Assembly (NCBI GenBank): GCA_022113835.1
Contig: JAILWY010000009.1
Span: forward strand, 12,996,001 to 13,060,000
DNA length: 64,000 nt
Direction: 5' to 3'
Source: Atopsyche davidsoni
Lineage: Eukaryota > Arthropoda > Insecta > Trichoptera > Hydrobiosidae
This document shows positions 27,150-37,319 of the stretch, in pieces. The position numbers and the translations under genes are program-made. Within the stretch, counting starts at the first letter, position 1, and each line of letters begins with the position of its first letter. The notes under the pieces were generated by a model. It saw only the letters and a list, made by a program, of their open reading frames with translations. It searched no databases and had not been told where the DNA came from.

Positions 27150-27520
27150 AACCGCTTATTGCGATGCACGCGTGCTATAGATAGTATACCGGCCCGGATA
27201 ATGCAATTATGGCCCGCAAGCAGCGGAGCGGCTAATCCGTTTCCCCTGCTTATCGGTCTCCCAAATCGAATTTCACGGCAAAAAAGTCAGCCGCGGGCAA
27301 AATATGCACCGCCGCCCGGCGACTGCAAAATAAATTACGCCGACCGTTCAGAAGCTGATTAATTTTCGAGTTAAAAAGTTCGCGCGGACGCGGGGATAAA
27401 TCATTTTGTACCGACGGGGAGTCGCCGGGGCGGGGCGGAACGGAAGTGACTTCTCTACCGGGGAATTATAACTTACCGCGGGGATCTCCTCCGCTGATCT
27501 GCCTCTCTGCGATTCTTCGC
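27150..27520. promoter_or_regulatory. GC island with homeodomain sites, candidate enhancer
   Basis: This is among the most GC-rich blocks of the window. It contains GGATAATGCAATTATGG near 27196, a K50-homeodomain (Otx/Bicoid type) TAATCC at 27233-27238, and GATTAATTTTCGAG near 27357, followed by a CG-rich tract (27385-27440). These motif families are well known in developmental enhancers. The plus-strand frame at 27159-27362 lacks any recognised domain and ends inside the island, so I do not call it a gene. Confidence 0.35.
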
Positions 27521-27529
27521 TTCCGTTTT

Positions 27530-30500
27530 GTTATAAGATCGTATACTCTGATTTGTACGTACCTTAATGTGATTCACGAATGTTTAGTGATTATATTTCT
27601 ATTTACCTCCCCGCTCTCCCCATTCTGTTGCTTGTGCATGGCTGCCATTCTGTACTCTGAGCATGTGTAAAATATCTGCAATGGAGTGGTGGACTTGGAA
27701 TGATGTTTCTAAACCCTGCTGCAGAAGGAGTATCAGATCTTAACGCCAGAGCGTTTTTAAGGAAATGATATATAATAAAGCTATTAGGCAACAGCAATAT
27801 GCAGACTTTTCCTTCAAATATAAAACTGGGTTGTAGAAGGACCAGAGGACCCAGTACACAATATTCCACTTAGAAAACCATGAACACATGAGTATATGCT
27901 CAGTGGAATGGTCACGTGATGAAGAAGAATTTATATTTAACCATCAAACAACAAGATTGAGTTGCAGAACAAATTTGACAATTTGTCATTTTGACACCTT
28001 TCTATTTTGCGTCCAAAAACCATTGAAACCGTTGAAGATTTTTAATAAAATAAATTTTATTAAAAACGTGCTAAGTTTTACGCAAGACACCCATGACCCT
28101 TCTTAAATAACAACTAAAATCACAAGATAAATTACTTACAACTACCCATATATATATATATATTTACTTTGATGGTGAAAATGAAAAGAATTATCGCTTG
28201 TAATCATCGTTCCATTTCAAATTAGAGAAATAGTTGACTAATCTAAATATTTCATCACCATAATTGTAGTGATAAAACAAATTGTATTTATTTTCATAAA
28301 GCATCTACAAAATTTAAGATATTCGATCACTAAAAATATAATTTCTTTCATTTTTAATTTTATCATAGCATTGTGCCATTTTTGACAAAAACCACGCATT
28401 TGGTGGTATAACATTAAATAAATAAGCAACCGAGAACTCACACACTGCTCAGTACATCTCAAGTGTATTTTATAAAATTATTTGATGTTGGGTGCTAAGC
28501 CGCATTAAGTTTTTCAAATATTTGAAAGGTACGCTCAATTTATCATAAACGAAAAATATTCATTCAACATTTTATTCCTCGACTTAACACCCAATAATTT
28601 CATTAACAATGAATGACCTTCAAACATAGTTCATATGAATTTATTTTTTCGTATTTATTTTCTCTGGTACTTTCAACATCGTTTTATATTATTCTCCAAC
28701 ATAAATGATGTGGTTTATGGCATTGCCCTTTTTTAAAACAAAACCTCCAAAGTTCAAAAAAATCATAAACCAGTCAATGAGTCTCGTTTCGCTTGTAAAA
28801 ACTCCGAAAGAGGAACTTTCCCACCGCCGCTTCGGACAATCAAACGTCGCATCAACAAGGGGCGCGAAACAAAAGAGCATCAACACGTTCCAATTTTAAA
28901 TAAAGAAACAAAAATGGCCGCGCCGCTCAAAGCAGTCCAAGGAAACGGTGGAAAGATACCACGTGTGTACTCTGTCCAGTGGAAACTGAGCTCGCGCAAT
29001 ATTACTTTCCCCGAACACTAACAAGACTTCGAAAGCGACATTTTTAGTTTTAGTATTTTATTTTATATTATAAAATTACATAATTGCTTAGCCATTTGGA
29101 ATTTTGAGGAATAGTACAAATATTTACATTTTTTTTATTTACGTTAAATTGATAATATAATTTGATCTACAAAAAAAATCTGCGTATTCTATCTCAGCAA
29201 ACTGGTTTTTTAAATATAAATAATATATTTTGTTTACTTCGCATAATTTTCTCGGTTGAACTGCTGAGGTATTTGCGTGTTTTGTTGCTTTACATCGGAC
29301 GCACTACACCGCTGCAGCGGAATAAACAGGGGCAAGGGTCCATCGCTATTTGTTTCTCGACTGCCACCGCCGGTGCAGGTGAATCCACAAACTCCCTTTG
29401 TCATTGTCCACCGACCGAAAATGACTTTATTTTATGTATTTTATTATTTATTTAATCCAGTGAAATTCACTATTAGCTATTAATTGAACTACAAAAATGA
29501 ATTACTATGTGACTAATAAATTACGATCATTCGTCATATCCTCATTATCTGTATGATAAATTTCGTAGTAGATAATAAAAAGATACGGAAAGTCTCATGC
29601 ATATATTTTGTTTTATAAAATGAACTGTAATCCAACTATTTTTTTCACTGCCTTATAATGAATGACATTCTTCCTTATTTTGCTGCATGAATTTACTCAT
29701 AAAAATTTGTGTCATGCTTAAAATAATTTACATGCATAACACAAAAAAGGATCATTATTTTGTAAGTATGCAATCTGTGCAAGAATGTGCTTCGTTAGGT
29801 TACATGCAAGGAAGTGTACTTGCTACGTGAGGGCCTCACGTTTTTGCTGAGGACATATTTTATTTAAATAATAATAATTTTTTTTTTATATTTTTTGATC
29901 AAATGTATTATATCTTTGAACTTTGTATTGATGGTAAAATATCAACTCAAATAAAATACCGAAATAACAGCAATTCATTGCATTATTATAAAAATACCCG
30001 TAATACGGCTTATATAATATAGTCACTGGAGAGTTCCATTTATTAATTTTATTTAAATATATATATATATCCCAGAAAAGAAAATATCTTATAGGGGTTG
30101 ATTTCATGACATGAACATTGCTAAGCACTCAGAGTATCAATATTCGCAAAATAAAATGTATATCAAATGATCTACGTAACAATGTTATTTTCTACCGTTT
30201 CATACGTGTATATTATATTTATTAAAGGTATCAAAGTCCAAAAAAACATTTTTATACATAATACTTTCACCGCAAGTGACTAAATGTGAAGACAGATTAA
30301 AACTTCACACTTAAAAAATTGCGGATGAAATGAATTTAGGTTGTGATGCTAGAAGCAGTTTTTTTTTTTGGCAAGTGAGGTTAGCAAACAGCGCAATGGT
30401 CCATCTGAAGTCTCGATGTGTTTTGTTTTTGTTTATCGCAATAGTTGCTACAGTGAAAGAAACGTAATAAATCCCGAGCAGAGTTCCCAGCAGAGGCTCC

Positions 30501-31000
30501 GCACGCGGCGCGGGAGCAGAATGCCGGTGAGTTGCTCCCCGATGGCGCACTAACAAGTCGGGCCTCAAATTCCTGCAGAGGACATGTGTCCTCTAAGCTT
30601 TATTCGCCGGGAAATTGTGTCCCCAGACTGGAAAAGAGGATTACTTCCTGAAGAATGCCAACGAGGAATTTATGGGAGCATCAAATTAGAGGTGACTGCT
30701 TGTTTTCGTTGTAATCTTTTACATGGGAACACATTCCTCCCAACCGTGCCGACTGCTGAAATTATTTTTATACTTGTGGCGTTTGAACACGGAGATAGCT
30801 GTGTAATGTTAAAATTACTTTATTTATTACGGTGTGCTATTTTATTTATTATTAAAGCTAATAAATAAAATAGTGTGCTTTTGAGTATAGTATAGAGAAA
30901 AGTATGTAAAATAGTACAACTTTATTACATTTATAAAAAAAGCTTAGAATGACTACAATGGGAACAGTTTTCATGGTAGAAAATGTGTATGCTTATTCGC
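27530..31000. other. AT-rich stretch with GC islands
   Basis: No gene is recognised. It contains a (TA)n run near 28147-28164, an inverted repeat at 28488-28594, and GC-richer patches at 28780-29010 (with AAAATGGCCGCGCCGC, a YY1/Pho-like core) and at 30470-30560. Overlapping open frames on both strands in these patches are shadows of composition. Confidence 0.5.
28488..28594. repeat. Inverted repeat with 15-bp arms
   Basis: TTGGGTGCTAAGCCG (28488-28502) is repeated in inverse orientation as CGACTTAACACCCAA (28580-28594) with two mismatches, enclosing about 77 bases. The size and layout would fit a very small MITE or a hairpin, but I see no clear target-site duplication and no second copy in the window. 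Confidence 0.5.
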
Positions 31001-31019
31001 CATGTAATCACGAATTTTC

Positions 31020-31290
31020 TGCCATAAATTTAAAACGCATCATTATATAAATCAAGCCATAATCCGCGATAATACGTATGATCATATCTGGGCCGTGTTA
31101 CACGCGATCACCCGTGCTAAATATGAATCATTTACGAGGATTGCCAACGTGTAAATCAATTTGAAACGAATTTCTCGCCTGGCAGCGCCGAGGGCCGCTC
31201 CTCCTGGCCCCGGGGTGCAATTTTACATGAATTTTTGCTCTAATACACGTCACCTGTGAAATAATATTATCTCCAGGGATATTTTCTCGA
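31020..31290. promoter_or_regulatory. Candidate conserved noncoding element
   Basis: A GC-richer block contains balanced motifs, including TTACACGCGATCACCCGTG, CCTGGCAGCGCCGAGGGCCG and CACGTCACCTG (an E-box CACCTG at its end). There is no sustained open frame. It resembles the other islands of the window and may be an enhancer. Confidence 0.28.
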
Positions 31291-31559
31291 TAAAATGTGT
31301 ATCCGATATCTGAAAATGGCCTGCAATGTTCGTGAATCTTTTAACATTATTACCTCAGAGCATTCCGAAGATATCTGGGCGGGTAATTTTAATATTAAAT
31401 TCAATGTTATTATTTTATTTTTCTCAAAAAGCGAGGATGTCAATGATGGTGCAGTAAACGAATAATATTGAACAATTTAACAATTGCTCACTAGTGAAAC
31501 TGTAAACTGTGAAGTTGGTATATAAGTGAGTAATTAAAAACTCGTACTCGGCAATGCCT

Positions 31560-31760
31560 TGGCATTACTGGGTCTTGACCGATTTCAGGCTACATTCTAT
31601 CTTGTTGGTTTTTTTCATCGCCCAATATGTTTGGAGCATATTAACCTCTAAGTCAGGGCAGGATTGGAGAACGTGAGGGCGCTTCATAAAGTATTGGGCT
31701 TTATCCGCGCGCTCGCCTGGCGGCCGGCGGGGCTCCATAATTCTGTTATCGTCCATCGCC
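31560..31760. promoter_or_regulatory. GC island flanking the minisatellite
   Basis: Mixed-composition sequence becomes strongly GC-rich toward 31690-31745 (CGCGCGCTCGCCTGGCGGCC-like). It ends at the minisatellite with a CATAATTCTGTTATCGTCCATC segment. Open frames on both strands continue through the G-rich repeat only because the repeat lacks stop codons. Confidence 0.25.
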
Positions 31761-31860
31761 GGGGCGGGCAGGGGTGGGCAGGGGCGAGCAGGGGCGAGCA
31801 GGGGAGGGCAGGGGCGAGCAGGGGCGAGCAGGGGAGGGCAGGGGCGGGCAGGGGCGGGGA
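31761..31860. repeat. G-rich minisatellite, exactly ten 10-bp units
   Basis: Ten units of ten bases run in perfect register. The types are GGGGCGGGCA, GGGGTGGGCA, GGGGCGAGCA, GGGGAGGGCA and GGGGCGGGGA. The order includes a 30-bp higher-order repeat (GGGGCGAGCA twice, then GGGGAGGGCA) present twice at 31781-31840. Every unit starts with a G4 run, so the plus strand could form G-quadruplexes. Because the units lack T, no stop codons occur, and this creates long glycine/arginine/proline frames on both strands that are not genes. Confidence 0.95.
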
Positions 31861-31921
31861 GAGGCGGGGCTCCGCGGGGCGGGGGCACCACCGCAGGGCT
31901 CAGGTGCGTCGGGTACCTTGC

Positions 31922-31944
31922 AAAAAAAAAAAAAAAAAAAAAAA
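31922..31944. repeat. Poly(A) tract of 23
   Basis: A run of 23 A directly follows GC-rich DNA (ending GGTACCTTGC). It may be a simple homopolymer or the tail of a retroposed sequence. No target-site duplication is obvious. Confidence 0.9.
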
Positions 31945-32272
31945 CATTTGCCCTTCCCCCATTGGTTGGTTCTAAAAATAGTTCTTGATTTCATTTTAAG
32001 AATATTGCTTTCTCATCTCTAATAAAATTTTGTATTTTCCTTTCGCAGCTTTAACAATTGAATTCAACACTAAATTATAAAATCAATTTAAAATAACTTT
32101 TTCAAAAAATAAAAATTTCACGCGGTTCGAATTGAATCTAAACGCAAAAATATTCATATTAAAAAATAGCTTTCCGAAAGTAACGAGGGATTTACATCAT
32201 CTCCATTTTCAGACTTCCCTTTCAGCTATAAAAAAAGAATCTCTCCTGTTTAATGTTTTTCAAATCCCGTTG

Positions 32273-32289
32273 TTTTTTTTTTTTTTTTT
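32273..32289. repeat. Poly(T) tract of 17
   Basis: A run of 17 T interrupts a GC-poor stretch. It is a simple homopolymer and explains the phenylalanine run of the frame at 32132-32317. Confidence 0.9.
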
Positions 32290-32339
32290 GCTCTTTAATA
32301 AGGATTTCGCGAGATAATAAATAATTCACGTTGTTGAAT

Positions 32340-32470
32340 ACAATAAACGTCTCGGCCGGCCCTAGCCGCGAGCTGGCGGAGATTCCCGCGGAGGAGGGGA
32401 GAGAGGAGGAGGGGGGTAGGGAGGGGGGGGCGACGCTTCGCTGAACTAATTTTCTGATCCAATGCGGGGT
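32340..32470. promoter_or_regulatory. GC-rich island with purine tract
   Basis: GCCGGCC-containing sequence (about 32354) is followed by a purine tract of GGA/GGAGG repeats (32390-32430) with a run of eight G. It lies next to the CTCF-like and CGATA motifs at 32492-32539. It could be nucleosome-excluding or regulatory DNA. Confidence 0.3.
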
Positions 32471-32491
32471 TCGGACCTCGGCTACAGCACG

Positions 32492-32509
32492 AATGACATC
32501 TAGCGGTCA
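32492..32509 (-). promoter_or_regulatory. CTCF-like motif
   Basis: On the minus strand the sequence TGACCGCTAGATGTCATT aligns to the known CTCF consensus YGRCCASYAGRKGGCRSY. The core (CC, CTAGATG and the following C) agrees, with differences at the A after CC, at one G of GGC and near the end. It is one of three such matches within 1.9 kb. Confidence 0.35.
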
Positions 32510-32527
32510 AAAATATCACCTATAAAA

Positions 32528-32539
32528 ATCGATATCGAT
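32528..32539. promoter_or_regulatory. Perfect palindrome ATCGATATCGAT
   Basis: This 12-bp palindrome contains overlapping CGATA/TATCG sites. In Drosophila, CGATA clusters are bound by the boundary protein BEAF-32 and TATCGATA by DREF. Whether orthologues exist in this organism is unknown. It lies 18 bp from a CTCF-like motif. Confidence 0.35.
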
Positions 32540-32982
32540 GTAATCAGCGTTGCTTATCCATAACCATAAAAATAATAAAAAGACGTTTTTGACTGATTGC
32601 AAATTGGTCGCTGCGGGTGTAGAAGGCTTTATTACATGTAAATGAATATTTAGTAGCGATTTGTTCATAATATGACGGTCGGACGTGACGTTTGTATAAG
32701 TTCATCTCACATTTGCGGTATAACGAACGTTCTAGTAGTAAATCATGCTTGAGTACCTCCTCAATATTCGAAATGGTCTAATATTGTGAAATATTTATAT
32801 AACGGGAAAATGTAATATTAATATCGCCTAGTGAAAAAAAATTGGCTGAGAAAGTAGTGTATATATTTATATACGACACAATTTTATACGTATTAAGTTA
32901 AAAATAAAATTTCAATTTGAATTCATTAAATGTTAATGCAATCCATAAATACGATAGTTAAAAAATTACGTCTTGTTATCAA

Positions 32983-33053
32983 GCATCGGTGGTTCAGTGG
33001 TAGAATGCTCGCCTGCCACGCGGGCGGCCCGGGTTCGATTCCCGGCCGATGCA
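32983..33053 (+). tRNA. tRNA-Gly (anticodon GCC)
   Basis: A complete 71-nt cloverleaf. The acceptor stem is GCATCGG/CCGATGC with an A discriminator, and the short D arm contains GGTTCAGTGG. The anticodon stem CTCGC/GCGGG closes loop CTGCCAC with GCC at 33015-33017, and the T arm is built around GGTTCGATTCC. A seven-T pol III terminator starts a few bases downstream. There is no intron. The sequence is the classic metazoan tRNA-Gly-GCC. It faces the tRNA-Arg gene about 330 bp downstream (convergent). Confidence 0.97.
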
Positions 33054-33082
33054 TGCTTTTTTTGGTTGTGTCAATAACATAT

Positions 33083-33321
33083 TTCTTTCAAATGCTTTTT
33101 ATATTAAATAGCTTACAATTATACATCTTAAAAATATTTTTTCTTATTTATGCTCTATAGACATGTTAATGAATCTAAGCATATATAAAGTCAAAAAAAA
33201 AAAAATTCTTTCAAAGGCTTTTTATATTAAATAGCTTACAATTATAAATCTTAAAAATATTTTCTCTCATTTTTTGCTCTATTGAAATGTTAATGGAAAC
33301 TAAGCATAAATAAAGTCATAG
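33083..33321. repeat. Tandem duplication, two copies of about 120 bp
   Basis: The segment starting TTCTTTCAAATGCTTTTTAT at 33083 is repeated from 33206 with about 90 percent identity through ATATTAAATAGCTTACAATT, CTTAAAAATATTTT and a final TAAATAAAGTC-like end (period about 123). It fills the space between the convergent tRNA-Gly and tRNA-Arg genes and begins about 30 bp after the tRNA-Gly. It has no coding potential. Confidence 0.85.
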
Positions 33322-33381
33322 TTAAAAAAATTATACTCATTGTACAAATATAATAAAATCACGAAGTATAAAAAAGTTGTG

Positions 33382-33454
33382 CGATCCTGCCAGGATTCGA
33401 ACCTGGAATCTTCTGATCCGTAGTCAGACGCGTTATCCGTTGCGCCACAGGACC
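33382..33454 (-). tRNA. tRNA-Arg (anticodon ACG)
   Basis: A complete 73-nt cloverleaf on the minus strand. The acceptor stem is GGTCCTG/CAGGATC, with one G-T pair and a G discriminator. The D arm contains GGCGCAACGGATAACGC. The anticodon stem TCTGA/TCAGA closes loop CTACGGA, anticodon ACG (complement at 33419-33421; A34 becomes inosine), and the T arm is GTTCGAATCC. A six-T terminator lies just downstream on the minus strand. No intron is present, as is usual for tRNA-Arg-ACG. It is convergent with tRNA-Gly. Confidence 0.97.
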
Positions 33455-33851
33455 GTGAGGTATTCTTCCAATTATACGCATTAAATAAGACCTACTGGTT
33501 TTCATACAAACTTTTTTTATTGTATAGTAACATTATTACTAATTTTAACAAAATATAAAGTATATACAGAATTACCTTTCTCTTGCAAATGTATTTCTCT
33601 TACAAGAAAGTACTGTTAATCTATGTGTATATCAATGTAAGGAGACAAAACTACACGAAATAGGGAGAAGCTAAATTTAATCATATGTATTACATTTCTA
33701 AAGAACTCACTACATGCTACCGTAAACTCGATAATACGCATTGACAGAAAGCCTGCGGAATGTAGACAAGCCCATACAGCGCGGCAGGTAACGTCTTTCA
33801 GTCTTTTTCTTCGGCAAATAAATTGAATTCAGCTCTCCAAGATAAGCTTTC

Positions 33852-33870
33852 CGGCCGCTAGAGGGCAACG
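33852..33870 (+). promoter_or_regulatory. Strong CTCF-like motif
   Basis: The string CGGCCGCTAGAGGGCAACG matches the 19-position vertebrate/insect CTCF consensus YGRCCASYAGRKGGCRSYV at 17 positions, including the whole CTAGAGGGC core. It lies 400 bp from the tRNA-Arg gene, within a mixed-composition block (33710-33970). The motif is seen directly. Binding is inference. Confidence 0.5.
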
Positions 33871-34149
33871 AAATAAATAAAACATGGACACTTTCAACTT
33901 TCAGGAGCCATTCGCAGATAATGGCAGGTTGAACCTGATTTATAAACAGATTTACCCGTATGGCTAGCATGACTTTCGAACTTAAAATCTTCAGAATTAA
34001 ATATTGTCGATTAAAACAAGCGTTTTAAAAAAGAAGAAATGAGTATACGATTTAAATAATAATTAAAAATGACAACACCATTGATTTTAGGAATAACATC
34101 ATAGGTATAATTTATAACATATTTTTCATTAATTGCTTATAACTGCGTG

Positions 34150-34410
34150 TTTAGGTTTGCTACTCTGCGAACACGCCTTTAAAGCCTTCAATGATGAAGT
34201 GTCCGTATCCAAAAACCGTTTCGATGTTTTCCCATAACTTCCGTCCGAGGTCCCAAAACGCCCTGGGGTCGCATCTTGGAAGCGTCTCGGGCAAGACGGC
34301 GACTAAATATTTAAGGGATGCTGACCCGGAAGGTGGGCGCTGACCCAGTTGTGCCCCACGCCCTCTAATGACCATTAGGAATTTTGTTTCGCCACCGAAA
34401 CCTTCCATCG
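34150..34410. promoter_or_regulatory. Candidate conserved noncoding element with a further CTCF-like site
   Basis: A GC-richer block ends in ACCATTAGGAATTTTG and ATCGATAGGCGATTTC. On the minus strand, the interval 34357-34373 reads GGTCATTAGAGGGCGTG, matching CTCF in the AGAGGGCG core and at 13 of 17 positions. An 82-codon minus-strand frame (34160-34408) covers the block. Its amino-acid composition is protein-like, but it has no recognised domain, so I prefer a noncoding element. A small orphan gene cannot be excluded. Confidence 0.3.
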
Positions 34411-36079
34411 ATAGGCGATTTCATTATTTATGGTTGATCAAATGAGTACACGTGAAAGGTAAGATATATGGAATAGTACACTATAGAATATTAAATACTA
34501 TTTAAATTATAATTTATTAGTTAAAATATGACATCGAATTTAATTAAATATTAATATAAATTTATATTAATATTTACGTAACTTTTATAGTAAACCATTT
34601 AACCTGTTTTATTTTTACAAATGTACTCACACCACATTAAAACGTATAACGCTATCTGGTACGAGATGGACATCTGCCCTATTTAGAGAGTCCAACCCCA
34701 AACAATATAGAACCTCCACCGGAACCCTTAGTAATAATCTGTTAATTTTGTCCAATAATAGAAATTTATATAGTCATCATCTTTCAAATTAAATGTATTC
34801 TCATTTTTTTCAGTTTCATCACATCTCTCGAGAGAAATATATTAATACACCTTATAAAACATTTTTTTAGTATTACACTTGAATATTTAATGTTGTGGTG
34901 TAGTATGTTCGAACAAAATCATTTCAATCAGGTTCACTGCCGAAAATTTCATTGAAATGTATCCAGAGACTCTATGGAATGTAATATTCCTAAAATAACG
35001 CTTTATAAAAGCCATAAATTAATAATAATCGTAAATAATTTTGCATATGCGCAAAAGCTTAGAATGCAATCCCTTGCTCGTTTCAATTAATTAATATTCT
35101 GTATTAAATTTGGGAAAATTTAATTAAAAAATAATTTGCATGAATCGACTTTAAAAAGATACACAACATTGTCCAATTATTCAGAGGCCAATAACTTAAC
35201 CCTCGAAGGGTGGGGGGTGGAAAAGGTACGCCACCTCCCAACCCCCATCCCAGGACCTAAATGGATTCAAGTTGGGTTATCGTATTGCCTAGAATTTGAA
35301 TGTAACAACATTTATCTCAAACAATAAAACTAAAATGTTATATGTTTGTCAAAATATTTGTACAGTACTATAGTGCAGTAGTCAATTTTGAAAAAATATA
35401 GCACATCTCTACAAATATTAGAGACGTTTTTTTCAAATTGTGGTCTGAACTTTTCTAAGATCGGGTGTTAAGATTCCTAACTCAGTTTGTCAGGGAACGG
35501 ATGTCCCGTGTTTATAAAATTTCAGTTACATACGAAAAGTACTCGTCTTATGAATAACCACGAATATTTGTTACTTGATTTTTTTAAATGCTCATTTCTG
35601 AGTTTTGTGCATTTGATTTATATTTTGAAATAATTTTTTTTGAACTCTAAATGGCAAGGTGTTGAAATGTGACTGAATTTTTGATTTGTGACTATTTTTT
35701 TATTATTATTTTTGTAGTATATAAAATATATATGCAGTTTTTTTAATTCATAAGTTTGGTCTCTTGAAAAAACTATCCACTATAAGGTCTAAATCAATAT
35801 AATGAGATATATGCATAAACATAGGCACATAAATTTGTTTTTTTATAAAATTAACAGTTAGTTTTTATTCTAAGAGTATTTATTATTAGTATTAGAAGAA
35901 TAGTGCACCGTTATTATATTCTGAAGATTGAGTCGAAACCATTGTGTTTTATGACTGTTAAAAAATATGAGAAATAATAATAGAGAAAAATGGTGGCGAT
36001 TCCCATAGACAACGAAGATATAATCTAAGTCGTAATAAACGATGATATACTATTATATTAATTGATAAAAGCATAAAAT

Positions 36080-36500
36080 TTGAAGTCTTATCATCTTCTC
36101 ACGCTGCGGTCATTTTGCACCACTCCCAAGTATCTTGGAACGCCCTCTCTTTTATATACGAGACAATTTCATCAATTTTATAGCCGCCATATATTTCATA
36201 ATGCGCATAGAGAACCTAATATTGTCTCAATTGAGATTCCGGGTCGCACTGAAGTTATTCCGATCGCTTCATAAAAAATATAGATCGCGCGAGAGGCCCC
36301 GCGAACACGGATAAACCATTTGAATGTTCTTTCCGAGAGATCGGGACAAAAAGCAGATAGCGAAATGGCAGTGACACGATTTCAACATTAAACTCAAGTG
36401 ACGTCAGATCGACATAAGTGACGAGGGCGGGCTCCTACCCCCGGGGATGAACTTTCACGATCCGACCCCTAGAAAAAGGGGCTTTAATTTTATAAATCTT
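36080..36500. promoter_or_regulatory. GC island with palindrome and CRE
   Basis: The block contains the perfect palindrome TCTCAATTGAGA (36225-36236), GATCGCGCGAG near 36284, a CRE octamer TGACGTCA at 36399-36406 and a GC-rich CTACCCCCGGGGATG patch near 36436. No sustained open frame is present. It may be a regulatory element. Confidence 0.3.
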
Positions 36501-36581
36501 GATGACGCGACTCGTAAACCGATAAATTTGCATACGGTTTTTTTTTAAATTTAAAATTGATATAAAACATTTTTTTAAATA

Positions 36582-36705
36582 TTGATAATGATTAAGTACA
36601 TTTTTTCAAATATTGAAAATTAATTAAAGAAACTCTTAGAAAAATATCATCGTGTTCGTATTCCCACACAAATGTGTGGGGATTGTGATACTTAATCATT
36701 ATCAA
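36582..36705. repeat. Inverted repeat with nested hairpin
   Basis: TTGATAATGATTAAGTA (36582-36598) recurs exactly in inverse orientation at 36689-36705. Inside, at 36663-36680, CCCACACA-AA-TGTGTGGG forms a second perfect hairpin. The 17-bp perfect arms suggest a recent small MITE or a structured RNA. No target-site duplication is clear. Confidence 0.65.
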
Positions 36706-37319
36706 TCAATCAAACCTGTATAGGCAAAATTGTACTTCCTGTGAGACGGTCTTCACAAAAATCAATAATATATTTTTAAATAAATTACATTTTATAATCA
36801 AATATACTTTATGTGATAACAGCGTGCTTTTCGAAGGAAAAATGCTCTCTCTCTCTCTTTTTCGTGAAACATATTCTAAATACTACTTACATTTATAAAT
36901 CAACATTCCAGATGCTTAAAATGTTTGATAATTTGTTATACTGTACAGCACTAATTGGCTTAGCAAGATCTAAGGTGGATTAACACAGGTATTTAATATA
37001 AATTATTAACAAGAAAAGGCCTTTCATCTAAAAAAGTAAATTATCAAGCACTTGGAAATTAACTTTGGGTAATTTATAATTATCGTATAATATTCTTGTT
37101 AAAAAGAGAATCGTTAATAAATTACTTTAAAATTCGTATAAAAAACTTTTAATTAATAGTTTTCAAAAAAAAGAAATCAATTCATTTTACAATGAGCACA
37201 ATAAAATGACCCCAAAAACAAAAATTAAATTATCATACCAGAGAATGCAATTAATATCGAAATTTCTGCAGCGGTTGTTTTAGTTAATTAATCTATCCAA
37301 TAAAATTTATTGCCTTGTC

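Noticed and set aside
31565..32022. Overlapping glycine/arginine/proline-rich open frames on both strands
   Set aside because: They exist only because the 10-bp G-rich minisatellite contains no stop codons in any phase. There is no family resemblance and no splice or start context.
32930..33160. Plus-strand frame across the tRNA-Gly gene
   Set aside because: Shadow of the tRNA. The encoded HRWFSGRMLACHAGGPGSIP-type peptide is a well-known false protein from tRNA-Gly.
34160..34408. 82-codon minus-strand frame with a protein-like composition
   Set aside because: No recognised domain and it coincides with a block better explained as a noncoding element. Kept as a remote possibility only.
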